NCBI GenBank assembly: GCA_965226185.1
Contig: CBDDCT010000004.1
Coordinates: forward strand, 186,001 to 250,000
DNA from: CBDCYS01 sp965226185
GTDB lineage: Bacteria > Acidobacteriota > Terriglobia > Bryobacterales > UBA6623
Length of the DNA: 64,000 bases
Direction: 5' to 3'
The translations under genes and the position numbers were made by a program. The notes beneath the pieces were generated by a model. That model worked only from the letters and a program-made list of their open reading frames with translations, was not told the DNA's origin and ran no database searches. Within the stretch, counting starts at the first letter, position 1. Every line of letters starts with the position of its first letter. Positions 26,081 through 35,900 of this stretch are shown piece after piece.

Positions 26081-27881
26081 CCTGAATTATGCACAGATTC
26101 GGCGTAGCCATCGCCGATGGAGTTGTGGCGGTAGCGGCAGTCGTGTCAACTCAGTGATTTAGCAAGTCGTCTTTTCCTCTGTTTCCCTCCCTGTTTGAGC
26201 CGCCTGCCAATCCCGGCGGGCAAAAGCGGGCGGGCAAGCGGCGTGTTCCCAGTACGTTGCGGCGAGTGCATGAAATTTTATGCATGGAGCGCCCCTCAAC
26301 TCAGCGCACCCTCCACCACCGGCGCGAAGCTCGATCCCGGTGGCCCCATCGCCCGCAGCCGCCGCATCAGCCGTTCAAACAGGCCCTTTTCCTCATAATG
26401 ATCGCTGTAGCTGACACCCGTTCTGCCGGCGTGCCGCCAGATCTTGGCCGCCACGAACAGAAAGCGCAGCCGCGCCGTCGCCAGGGTGGTGTGCCGCAGT
26501 GTCTCCACGCTGGCTTGGGCTTCGCGGTTGAACAGCAGCAGCCAGCAGTTGAGGTTGTAGGCCAGCATGGCCAGCTGAAAGTGATTGCGGTTCATGTCAA
26601 AGCGGCGCGAGGGATGGGCCGCCAGCCCGGCGTCGTTGTTGGCCTCCTTGATGAGGTTCTCGGCTGCGGCGCGCTGATTGTAAAACCACACCACCGCCGC
26701 GATCGGTTCGGCCAGGTTGGTGACAAACACGCGGTAGGTGTAAGCGCTGGTGGCAAACAGCTGGTATTGCTCGGCCGCGCCGGCCGCGGGTTCGTTTTCG
26801 TAACGCAGCGCCAGGAAACGACAGGCCCGCGCCCAGCCCTGCGGCTGGTAGAGGAATTCGCATTCCGCATCCGCATCGCTGTGGGGCGAGGGCTTCCAGG
26901 CCGCTTGCTGCAACTGCTCGACCAGCCGCCTGGTCTTGCGCGCCACGATGACGAACTGACAAGCCGCCTTTTCATAGGCCTCCACCGCCTCCCAGCAATA
27001 AAACCCGGAATCGGCCCGCGCCAGGATTTTCTTCACGCCGTGCGGCAAAGCCCGAAAGGCGCTCTCGAGGTGGGCGGCGATCTGCCGGCCCGTGGGCCGG
27101 TCGCCGTTGCGCAACCCGCCCATCAGGTATTCGCGCGTCTCGGCCAGGAAAGTCAGTATCGGCTGGTAGCTGCGCTTGCCCTTGTTCTTGGGGTTGTAAC
27201 TCTTGCGCCCGCCCATCTGGCGGCCGTAGAGCGTGTGCACGGTGGTGTCGGTGTCCAGCGTCACCGTCTCCAATTTCACCTGGGCCGCGGCCCAGACTCG
27301 TTCCCGCAGCTGGCGCTGAATGGAAAGGATCTGCTTCGCCACGTTGAGGTGCAGCGAGGCCAGAAAGCGCCACAGCGTGGACTGCGGCGGCAGACGCGTC
27401 ACTTGCAAGATGCCGGTCAAGATGGGGTCGCGGGCGATGAAGCGGAGTTGGTTCAGCCGCGCAAAGCCGACATAGAGGCCCAGCACGAGGGCCAGCACAA
27501 ACTGGTAGAGGCTCATCACACGGGTGATTCGTTTGTTCGTGATGGTTTCTTCCAGCAGCGCCTGGAAGCCGAGTTTTTCGAGCAGGGTGGCGACGGGCAG
27601 CAAGCCGCCGTAGGGAGTCAGATTCTTGCCGCGGAAGTGATAAGGCGTGGCAGCCCCGATTTTATTGGGCCGCGGGGCCCTCGCGCCCCGGCCTTGTTTG
27701 ACGGGCCTTCGGGAGCTATGCTGTTTTCGCTTGGTAACCATTTGGGTGACCTCCTTGGGGTTGACTGGCGAAGCTGAAATCTTTGCCAGCCTACCTTATT
27801 ACCCCATGTTTTCGGGGGTCCCCCAAATGGCCCCTGGCGGCTCAGCCCTCCTCCGGTGCACCCCGCAGTGCATAATTCAGG
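26081..27881 (-). mobile_element. IS1380-family insertion sequence, copy A (1,801 bp)
   Basis: Terminal inverted repeats CCTGAATTATGCAC (26081-26094) and GTGCATAATTCAGG (27868-27881). It is flanked by 5-bp target duplications TGTCA (26076-26080 and 27882-27886). One transposase gene fills most of it. Length is exactly the same as copy B. It is inserted in the 3' end of the SUMF1-like gene. Copies B and C are the same element. A near-palindrome around TGCATAAAATTTCATGCA lies beyond the transposase stop. Confidence 0.95.
26296..27741 (-). CDS. IS1380-family DDE transposase (copy A)
   Basis: 481 residues. Catalytic acidic residues appear as L-D-T-D-T-T-V (first Asp), A-R-A-D-S-G-F-Y (second Asp) and A-A-E-N-L-I-K-E (Glu), in the order and context of IS1380 transposases. 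The N-terminus is basic (KRKQHSSRRPVKQGRGARA). It is read on the same strand as the gene it interrupts. The frame is intact, so the element may still move. Overlapping open frames of up to 506 codons on the other strand are shadows. Confidence 0.93.
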   Translation of the reverse strand: MVTKRKQHSSRRPVKQGRGARAPRPNKIGAATPYHFRGKNLTPYGGLLPVATLLEKLGFQALLEETITNKRITRVMSLYQFVLALVLGLYVGFARLNQLRFIARDPILTGILQVTRLPPQSTLWRFLASLHLNVAKQILSIQRQLRERVWAAAQVKLETVTLDTDTTVHTLYGRQMGGRKSYNPKNKGKRSYQPILTFLAETREYLMGGLRNGDRPTGRQIAAHLESAFRALPHGVKKILARADSGFYCWEAVEAYEKAACQFVIVARKTRRLVEQLQQAAWKPSPHSDADAECEFLYQPQGWARACRFLALRYENEPAAGAAEQYQLFATSAYTYRVFVTNLAEPIAAVVWFYNQRAAAENLIKEANNDAGLAAHPSRRFDMNRNHFQLAMLAYNLNCWLLLFNREAQASVETLRHTTLATARLRFLFVAAKIWRHAGRTGVSYSDHYEEKGLFERLMRRLRAMGPPGSSFAPVVEGALS

Positions 27882-28824
27882 TGTCATAGCTGTAGCTATG
27901 CGGTACGAGTTTGAAGCGGTCCGAGACGCGCAGTACTCGGGGCGGATTAAAAAAGGACCCTCCAACAAGGACCCTTTCGAGGCCGCTGACCGCGCCCGCC
28001 GGGTCGATCTCGGGCGACACGGAATAGTAGTTGGGAGAGTACCAGTCCGCCAGCCACTCCCATACATTGCCGGCCATATCGTAGAGCCCGTAACCGTTCT
28101 CGCGGAAACTGCCCGCGGGCGAGGTGAACTCCCAAGCGTCTTGCCAGCCCGTTCCGCGGTAGTTGGCGTTTTCGTGGCTGAGGGTGTCGCCCCAGGGGTA
28201 CTTCAGCTCTTCACGGCCCCCTCGCGCGCTGTACTCCCATTCGGCCTCGGTGGGCAGACGGCCTCCGGCCCACTCACAAAACCCCAGCGCATCCGCCCAT
28301 CGAACCCGCACGATCGGATGGTCTTTCTTGCTCCATTCACGGTTGAACTCGGGCGCCTCCGGCAAAGTCTGCCCGGTTGCCGCGGAGAAGGCTAGATAGG
28401 CCCCGGCCGTAACGTGGGTCCGGCCGATCCAGAAGCCCTTGGTGAGGGTTACTTCGTGACGGGGAAGCTCGTCGTCGTCACAGTCGTAATCCTCGGTGAC
28501 GCAACCCATCTGGAACGTTCCGGGCGGAATCCAGGCGTATTCTTGCTTGTCGATGGGGTTCACGCGAACGGTTCCGGCGCTCAGCTCTGGCCTGGCTGGC
28601 ACTCCGCTTGGGGTCTCCTGTCCGTGACCGGCCCGCGGGTTAGTGAGAGAAGCGAAGACGAGTCCGCACAGCAGCGCTCCCATTTGGAACCAGCTAGCGA
28701 TCCAGCCAGCGAGGGAACGGTTCACCCTGATGGAAAAGCGTCGAGACGAGTCGCGACGCGGCAGGCTCGGGATCAGAAGCCGGGCTTTGACCACGTAGCT
28801 CACTCTCTCGTAGCTGAGTATCAT
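27877..28824 (-). CDS. SUMF1/formylglycine-generating-enzyme-like protein, C-terminus replaced by IS sequence
   Basis: The 315-residue frame holds the SUMF1/EgtB-type fold: WIPPGTFQMGCVTEDYDCDDDELPRHEV, GGRLPTEAEWEYSARGG, YPWGD, NGYGLYDMAGNVWEWLADWY, VLVGGSFFN. It then meets stop codon TGA inside the IS end after SYSYDT. The conserved GFRCV end lies on the far side of the IS (26035-26080). An N-terminal hydrophobic stretch (about residues 40-60) suggests export; the start could be ATG 28824 or, less likely, Met48. True sulfatase-activating enzymes use two active-site Cys near the C-terminus, and I cannot confirm both here. The loss may be damaging or mild. Confidence 0.85.
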   Translation of the reverse strand: MILSYERVSYVVKARLLIPSLPRRDSSRRFSIRVNRSLAGWIASWFQMGALLCGLVFASLTNPRAGHGQETPSGVPARPELSAGTVRVNPIDKQEYAWIPPGTFQMGCVTEDYDCDDDELPRHEVTLTKGFWIGRTHVTAGAYLAFSAATGQTLPEAPEFNREWSKKDHPIVRVRWADALGFCEWAGGRLPTEAEWEYSARGGREELKYPWGDTLSHENANYRGTGWQDAWEFTSPAGSFRENGYGLYDMAGNVWEWLADWYSPNYYSVSPEIDPAGAVSGLERVLVGGSFFNPPRVLRVSDRFKLVPHSYSYDT

Positions 28825-28845
28825 TTGATCCTTCTATCAATGATA
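28819..28845. promoter_or_regulatory. Palindromic operator candidate of the RES-Xre operon
   Basis: TATCATT-T-GAT-CCTTCT-ATC-AATGATA: ten paired bases with one bulge, ending three bases before the antitoxin start codon and overlapping the start of the divergent SUMF1-like gene. Xre-type antitoxins commonly repress their own operon through such sites. AATGATAC follows as a partial direct repeat. Confidence 0.5.
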
Positions 28846-28847
28846 CA

Positions 28848-29294
28848 ATGATACCAATGCTGGTCGAGGCGCATCGTGTCGCTGAAATCCTGGGCGGGGC
28901 TCAAGTGCTGGGCCGTACCATCAATTCCATTTTCGATCTTGGGGAGGCGGTCGAGCAAGGGTTGCCCAAGAGTTCGTTGCGAAGTAGCGCCCGCCACGCC
29001 CATCCGGACCCAAGTAGTCAGCGGCAACTGATTTATCAAATCGTGCCGGAAGCGACGTACAAACGACGTCACGACCGCCTTTCCGCGGCCGAGAGCGAAC
29101 GCACGGAACGGCTCGCCCGCGTCATTGCCGCCTGCCACTACGTTTGGAACGATGTGGCGGACTCACGGCGTTTCCTCGCGTCCGCTCACCCCGCGCTTGG
29201 CGGGAAGACTCCTCTCGAAGCGGCTCTCTCCGAGCTTGGCGCGCGCCAAGTCGAAGAACTTCTCGAAAAGATTTTCCATGGTCTCCCGGCTTGA
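28848..29294 (+). CDS. Antitoxin of a RES-Xre toxin-antitoxin pair (MbcA/ParS/Xre type)
   Basis: A 148-residue protein. The N-terminal 90 residues are helical DNA-binding-like. The C-terminal part (LARVIAACHYVWNDVADSRRFLASAHPALGGKTPLEAALSELGARQVEELLEKI) is the DUF2384 MbcA/ParS domain, with the usual FL...P.LGG.TPLE.A.sE.G...V...L core. It neutralises the toxin encoded right after it, whose start it overlaps by 17 bases. Start ATG 28848, or ATG 28857 if transcription begins very close. Confidence 0.85.
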   Translation: MIPMLVEAHRVAEILGGAQVLGRTINSIFDLGEAVEQGLPKSSLRSSARHAHPDPSSQRQLIYQIVPEATYKRRHDRLSAAESERTERLARVIAACHYVWNDVADSRRFLASAHPALGGKTPLEAALSELGARQVEELLEKIFHGLPA

Positions 29295-29748
29295 CGAGCC
29301 CCTGCGAGCGTATCGCATCGCGGATTCCCGCCACCCAATCTTTGACGGCACAAGCGCGGCGGCTCTTGGCGGCCGCTGGAATTCTCCCGGGCGGCGAGTC
29401 ATTTACGCCTCCGAGACCTATGCCGGCGCGCTGCTCGAAAAACTGGCTCACACGAACATAGGGCGTGTTCCCAACAGCCAAGTTTACGTGGAAATTGAGA
29501 TCCCCGAGAGCGTGGAGATCGAGATCCTCAACTCCGCCAGCCTGCCGGGCTGGGATCAGGTGCAGCGATTAAGCCGAGTATATGGCGACGCTTGGTATGA
29601 CGAACAGCGAAGCGCTGTCCTGCTCGTGCCGTCGATTATCACGCGGGTCGAGCGAAACGTGGTCATCAATGAGAATCATCCAGCGTTCCCGAAGATCAAA
29701 GCAAGCACGCCTCGCCCGGTGATCTGGGACGAACGCCTATTCCGGTAA
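29278..29748 (+). CDS. RES-domain toxin
   Basis: A 156-residue protein with the RES domain that hydrolyses NAD+ in characterised RES-Xre systems. The named residues are visible: Arg in AYRIADSRHP, Glu in SETYAGALLE and Ser in a later position (RSAVLLVPS); GGRWNSPGRRVIYAS is the typical ADP-ribosyltransferase-like core. The start at ATG 29278 overlaps the antitoxin gene by 17 bases, the normal arrangement. The frame looks intact. Confidence 0.87.
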   Translation: MVSRLDEPLRAYRIADSRHPIFDGTSAAALGGRWNSPGRRVIYASETYAGALLEKLAHTNIGRVPNSQVYVEIEIPESVEIEILNSASLPGWDQVQRLSRVYGDAWYDEQRSAVLLVPSIITRVERNVVINENHPAFPKIKASTPRPVIWDERLFR

Positions 29749-29797
29749 CGCACGTGCGCCGCATGGCGTCCGAGAATTGTTGAGTGGAAGAGGAATC

Positions 29798-30130
29798 CTA
29801 CAGGTGGTCGTCGAGAATGCCAGCGACCTTTTCTTTGCCCACCGCACCGACCACCTGCTCGACGACGTTTCCACCTTTGAATAGCAGCAGTGTGGGAATG
29901 CCGCGCACCTGATAGCGGGTGGCGGTTCCGGGATTGTGGTCCACGTCGAGCTTGCCAACCTTCGCCCTGCCGTCGTACTGAGTGGCGATCTCATCCACCA
30001 CCGGTCCCATCTGGCGGCACGGACCACACCAAGCCGCCCAAAAATCCACCAGCACGGGAACATCCGACTTCAATACATCCGCATCAAAAGAATCGTCGCT
30101 GAAGGTCAGCGTATTCGGTCCGGCCATCAA
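29798..30130 (-). CDS. Thioredoxin
   Basis: A 110-residue thioredoxin with the redox motif W-C-G-P-C at about residues 34-38 and the cis-proline in GIPTLLLFKGG. It reduces protein disulfides in the cytoplasm. The length matches TrxA. There are two adjacent start codons (ATG 30130 and ATG 30127). Confidence 0.93.
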   Translation of the reverse strand: MMAGPNTLTFSDDSFDADVLKSDVPVLVDFWAAWCGPCRQMGPVVDEIATQYDGRAKVGKLDVDHNPGTATRYQVRGIPTLLLFKGGNVVEQVVGAVGKEKVAGILDDHL

Positions 30131-30622
30131 AATCCTCCGTTGGAGCTAGGTCGATGCACTTTGGGGGGAATTGCTCACCCCGCGCCTAGACTTTCAGGTT
30201 ACCAGATCTTCGGAATCGGGCCGTTTCGTCACCATGGCGGAGTTGGCGAGCCCGAAGGCGATTTGCCCGAACACGTGAGACACTGGCTGCGCCAAGCCTT
30301 TCGCCCGCGGACGGCTCGGAAAGCTCCGGTCTTGCGGTGAGCCGGGTCGATCGGCCCATGGGGCTTGTTGCGCGTTTACTTTACTTTGCGGCGGGCCGGA
30401 GGTCTGGCGTCGATCCCAGTTATCAGGGCCTGGTTGCCGCCGCCGCGGCCTGAAAAATGTAGAAACTCCAGACTTCGCGGCAAAGCCGCAAAGTTGTGTT
30501 CAAGGCGATATTTCGACAGCTACCCGTCGGCTCTCCCGCTACGGCTCTTCTTCCAGAACCGCTCAACCAAATCCGTGCCCGCTTTCGTGTACAGTGTGGG
30601 GAGGCCCTGAGGAGGTGCAACC
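30131..30622. other. Intergenic region, one hairpin
   Basis: About 490 bases with no gene. GCGGC-AAA-GCCGC (30477-30489) is a perfect 5-bp hairpin flanked by partially complementary bases. Confidence 0.5.
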
Positions 30623-30937
30623 TTGGATAAACTGCCCAAGAGATACACGGATTTCCGCGAGACATTTCCTGAAATCGCCGAGGCTTACGACACGATGGGC
30701 GAGGCGGCCGGCGATGCTGGACCTATGGATGAAAAGACCTGCCGGCTGGTGAAGCTGGCACTCTCGGTCGGCGCCCGGCAACAGGGCTCTGTCCACGCAC
30801 ACACGCGCCGCGCGATCGAAGCGGGGGTCTCCCGGGAGGAGCGGCTCCAGGTCGTCGCGCTCGCCGTGACCTCGATCGGCTTCGCGCCGAGCGTGGCAGC
30901 GTACAGTTGGGTCCAAGAAGTGCTGGAAAATAAGTAG
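30623..30937 (+). CDS. Carboxymuconolactone decarboxylase (AhpD-like) family protein without the redox CXXC
   Basis: A 104-residue helical protein starting at TTG 30623 after GAGGAGGTG. The core LVKLALSVGARQQGSVHAHTRRAIEAGVSREERLQVVALAV is the CMD/AhpD fold. Where redox-active members have C-x-x-C-x-x-H, this one reads Q-G-S-V-H-A-H, so both cysteines are missing. It may be a non-redox member. It stands before the molybdenum-enzyme operon but is separated by about 350 bases. Confidence 0.8.
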   Translation: MDKLPKRYTDFRETFPEIAEAYDTMGEAAGDAGPMDEKTCRLVKLALSVGARQQGSVHAHTRRAIEAGVSREERLQVVALAVTSIGFAPSVAAYSWVQEVLENK

Positions 30938-31283
30938 CCCGCGATTCCCAGCGGCAGAACCGCCGCTCCACCAGGCACAGCCCAAGCGGCTGGACACGCC
31001 CCGAATGGGTTAAAACACCCAGTCGCTACTCCAAATCACCCACGCCGTACTGTATATGGTTGAAGTCCACGGAGGCTAGCGCCAAATTCCCCAGCCCTTC
31101 TTGTTTGGTCATCGAATTGCCATTGCCAGGGATCGTGGGAAGCCAAACCCGCGAAGACTTGGGTGTTGCACTCGCGCCGCGAGCGGTCGCCCAGCATCGG
31201 CTGACCAGTCCTGTCTCAAGGCAGCACCGGCCTCTCTCGCAATCCATTACCGACAGATCAATCCTCCAAAGGAGGGCGAACTT

Positions 31284-32958
31284 GTGAGCGAAAGTAAGCT
31301 TCGCGCAGGTGTTCCGTGGGGTTTGGCCCTGGTTGCCGGATTCGCTTCCGCCGTTTTCCTTGCCTGCGGGCAACGTCCTCCGGATGCCGAGTTCGCCCTA
31401 CAGGGGGAGTTCGGTAATGCAACGGAGATTTACCGGAGACATTGTTCGGTCTGCCACGGACCCGAGGGCTTCGGAGATGGAAAGGCGGCCTACCTGGTGC
31501 ATCCGCGGCCCAGGGATTTCAGCCGCGGCAAGTTCTTGGTGGTCTCCACGGACAATCGCGTTCCGACTGACGAAGATCTGCTCCAAACCATTAGCCGAGG
31601 GCTGCCGGGCTCGGCTATGCCTTCCTGGGAGCACCTGCCCGAACAGGATCGGCGGGACCTTGTGCGCTATGTCCGGGCGCTGACTCACAGGGGAAAAGTA
31701 CTGCGCTTGATGGGCGACAAGCGGGGAAGCGTGGCGGCGGGTTTTGAAGAGCAGGCCTTCGTGGAACCGTGGAACCGGGAAGACGCCGAAGAGACCGCAA
31801 CCTATTTATTGGAGGTTGGGAAACCTTTAGAACTACTGAGCGAGGCGGCGCCGTCAGCGGAGCTATTGGAGCGAGGCCGGGAGGCTTACCTGGCCAACTG
31901 CGAGAAATGTCATGGACAGGAGGGCAAAGGCGACGGCTCGGAAGTCATGGAAGACGACCTCGGCTTTCGCGCTTTTCCCAGAGATTTCACCAAGGGCATC
32001 TTGAAGGGTGGGGTCGAGACCAGCCAAATCGCCTATCGCGTTCTCGGCGGCATGCCGGGCTCGGCCATGCCGAGCACCGATTTCACGACCGGGGAAGACA
32101 TGTGGGCGATGGTTCACTACGTAAGCTCGTTAATCGAACCGGGTGCGCAAGAGAGGGTCGAGCAGCGGCGGAGACAGTTGCGCGCCGCGCGGGTCTCGCA
32201 GCCGCTGCTCGGCGACCCCTCGGACGCCGCATGGCAGCGCATCGACCCAACTTTCGTCGCTCTCATGCCGCTCTGGTGGCGGGATGACCGAGTCGAAGGT
32301 GTCGAGGTCCGGGTGGCCCACGACGGAGAAAACCTGGCGATCCACCTGAGCTGGAACGACGCCGCCGAGAATGCCGATCAGCTCCACGCAACGGCTTTCG
32401 GAGACGGAGCGGCCGTGCAGTTGTCGAACGACGCCGATCCTCCTTTTTTCGGCATGGGCGACGCGGCGGGCACGGTCAACATCTGGCACTGGAAATCGGC
32501 CTGGGAAGGCGACCGGCCTGACTTCCCCGACATCACGAAAGCTTACCCGCGCGCCCTGATGGATTTCGATATGTCGGCAAAAATGATTCAGCCGAGTCAG
32601 GGCCCGCATTTGGTCTCGGAGATCAAGGATCGAGATCCGACCTTCTACTCCGGCTGGGGGGCCGGCAACCTTGTCTCCAGTCCCGAGCGGCCGAGCGCTG
32701 TCGAAGACATCAACGCCGAAGGTCTCGGAACGGTGCATAGCCTTGCCGGGCCAGAACGTTCAGGGCAGCGGGGTTTGGAACGAGGGCGGTTGGCGGGTCG
32801 TGTTCGTGCGCCCCTTGTCGGCTTCCGGCTCGGGGGACATCGCCTTCCGCCCGGGCGAAAGCGTGCGCATTGCTTTCGCGGTCTGGGACGGGCAGGCGGG
32901 TGACCGCGACGGACAGAAATCCGTCACCATTTGGCACGACCTTACGCTTGCGGAATAA
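31284..32958 (+). pseudogene. Gamma subunit of a type II DMSO-reductase-family enzyme (two c-type hemes plus EB_dh domain), frameshifted
   Basis: Starts at GTG 31284 after GGAGGG, with a lipoprotein signal (VFLACG). Two heme c sites follow: C-S-V-C-H (about residue 54) and C-E-K-C-H (about 206). From about residue 300 comes an ethylbenzene-dehydrogenase-gamma-like heme b domain (HLSWNDAAE, FFGMGDAAGTVNIWHWKSAW). Near 32740-32750 the frame breaks: the first frame runs to a stop at 32903 with arginine/glycine-rich shadow sequence. The natural continuation (LPGQNVQGSGVWNEGGWRVVFVRPL...) is in the +1 frame and ends at 32958. Either the gene is damaged or the assembly is wrong. In Nxr-type complexes this subunit passes electrons from the Mo/FeS subunits to cytochrome c. 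Confidence 0.8.
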
Positions 32959-32976
32959 ATCTCGGGAGGTGCGTGG

Positions 32977-35900
32977 ATGCGGAAGATGACGCGGCGGGAA
33001 TTCCTCGATACAGCGGTGGCCGCTTTGGGGGTCGGCGCCGTCGCCTCCTTCGGCTGTGGAGCGCTGGAAGTGGTTTCAGTCGACAATCCCTTGGCCTCTT
33101 ATCCCGATCGGGATTGGGAGAAGCTCTACCGCGACCAGTATCACTATGACCGCACGTTCACGTGGGTCTGCGCTCCCAACGACACGCACATGTGCCGGCT
33201 GCGCGCCTTCGTGCGCAATGGCGTGGTCGTGCGCAGCGAGCAGAACTACGATCACCAGAATTACACCGATCTGTACGGGAACCGGGCGACGCCGGCCTGG
33301 AACCCGCGCGCTTGCCCCAAGGGCTACACCTTTCAACGCCGCGTCTATGGCCCCTACCGATTGAAGGGTCCGGTTGTCCGCAAAGGCTGGAAAGACTGGG
33401 CCGACGCGGGCTTTCCTTCCCTTTCCGACAACCCTCAGTTGCGCAGCCAATACAAATTTGACGACCGCGGCAACGACGCTTTCGTCAAGGTGAGTTGGGA
33501 AGAAGCCTCCCGGTACGCGGCCCAAGGGCTGCAAGCGGTCGCTCAAACCTACAGCGGCGACGATGGCCGCACGCGTCTGCTGGCCGACGGCTACCCGGAA
33601 GAGATGCTTCTGCATTGGGGAGGCTCCGGCGCCCGCACGATGAAGATCGGCTCGTCGCTGCCGCTGCACGGCGTGATCGGCAAATTCGGGCTGTTTCGCT
33701 TCGCTAACATGCTGGGATTGCTGGACCACCATGTGCGCGGCGTCCCGCCCGAAGAGGCGAAAGGCCCTCGGGAATGGTCGGAATACACCTGGCGAGGCGA
33801 CCAGGCCCCCGGGCAGCCCTTCGTTCACGGTCTGCAAACTTCCGACATGGACATGAACGACCTGAGGTTTTCGAAACTCACGATCCAGGTCGGCAAGAAT
33901 CTCATCGAAAACAAAATGCCCGAGTCGCACTGGCTCAACGAGGTGATAGAGCGGGGCGGGAAGATCGTAACTATTTCTCCGGACTACAACGCCGTGGCTG
34001 CCAAGTCCGACTACTTCATTGGGGTGCGGGCGGGACTTTCCGACACCGCTCTATTTCTGGGCGTGACCAAGATCCTGATGGACCGCGGCTGGTATGACGA
34101 GGATTTTGTCAAGCGCTTTACCGACTTCCCGCTGCTGGTCCGCACCGACACCCTTCGTCGGCTCAGACCAGAGGAGATCTTCGCCGACTACCAGCTCAAG
34201 GATATCTCGCAAGGCCCCTCCTTCACCATTCAAGGAATGACCGCGGAGCAGCGCGACACGATCGGCGACTTCGTGGTTTATGACAACAAGTCCAGCGCGT
34301 TCGCCGCCCTGAGCCGCGAGGACTTGGGTGAACATTTCACTCTTGATCCCGCCCTTGAGGGCGCCTTCACGGCTACTCTGCTTGACGGCTCCCGGGTCGA
34401 GGTCATGCCGGTCTTCGAGATGTACAAGCGTCACCTCAAGGACTACGACGTCGATACGGTCAGCGACATCACTAGCGCGCCGAAAGAAATGATCGAGCGT
34501 CTGGCCAAAGATCTGGCCACGATCAAGCCTGCCTCGATCCATTACGGAGAGGGCATCAACCACTATTTCCACGCGACGCTGCACAACCGCGCCACCTTCC
34601 TCCCGATGATGCTCACCGGCAACATCGGCAAGCATGGCGCGGGGGTACACACTTGGGCGGGCAACTACAAAGGCGCTTTGTTCCAAGCCTCACCGTGGAC
34701 GGGACCCGGCGCGGGCGCTTACGCGAAAGAAGACCCTTTCAATCCCGTTCTCGATGAGAACGCCCGCATCACAAAAGAAAATATTAGGGATACGACTCAC
34801 GGCGAGGACGTTTCCTACTGGGGCTACGGGGACCGGCCCCTCATCGTCAACACCGACGAGGGCCGCAAGGTCTTCACCGGCAAGACGCACATGCCGACCC
34901 CCACGAAGGTGATGTGGTACAACAACGCCAACCTCATTAACCAGGCCAAGTGGGTCTATCACCTGATCGTCAACACCTTCCCCAAGATCGACATGATCGT
35001 CGATCAGCAGATTGAGTGGACGGCCTCGGCTGAGTACGCCGATTTGGTTCTGCCCGCCAATAGCTGGATGGAGTCGCAGGATATCGAGTGCGGCGGCTCC
35101 TGCTCCAACCCGTTCATCCAGGTCTGGGGCGGCGACGGCATCGAGCCGGTCTACGACTCAAAAGACGACGCTGCCATCTTTGCCGGTGTCGGAGAAGCTC
35201 TTACGAACCTCACCGAAGACCAGCGCTTCACCGACTACTGGAAGTTCGTTCTGGAAAAAAAGGCGCGCGTCTACCTGCAGCGCGTTTTCGACAGCAGCAC
35301 CACCACACGCGGTCCCGAGGGCGCTTACGACGTCGGAAAGGTGATGCGCGGCGAGTACGACAACGAGCCCGGCGTCGTGATGATGCTTTTCCGTACTTAC
35401 CCCCGCGTTCCCTTTTATGAAATGGTCGAAGACAGCATCCCCTTCTACACCGACACCGGCCGCATGAACGCTTATTGCGATCTGCCCGAAGCCATCGACT
35501 ACGGCGAGAACCTCATCCTCCACCGGGAAGGGCCGGAAGCGACGCCGTACCTGCCGAACGTTATCGTTTCTTCGAGCCCCTATATCCGCCCGCGCAGTTA
35601 CGGAATCAGCATCGCCTCGACCGACCCGGAGCACCGCCAGATCCGCAACGTAAAAATGCCGTGGGCACAGGTCAAAAAGACCGTGAACCCCCTCTGGGCG
35701 CAAGGCTTTCGTTTTTTCTGTTCGACTCCGAAGAGCCGCCATACGACGCATTCTTCCTGGTCCACGGTCGACTGGCACGCCATTTGGTCCTCCAATTTTG
35801 GCGATCCTTACCGGATGGACAAGCGCCATCCCAACGTGGCCGATCGCCAGATTCAGATAAATCCCCGGGCGGCGAAAGATCTTGGCATCGAGGACGGCGA

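Noticed and set aside
26257..27777. 506-codon plus-strand frame over IS1380 copy A (and its counterpart over copy B)
   Set aside because: Shadow of the transposase frame; it recurs with each copy only because the element is repeated.
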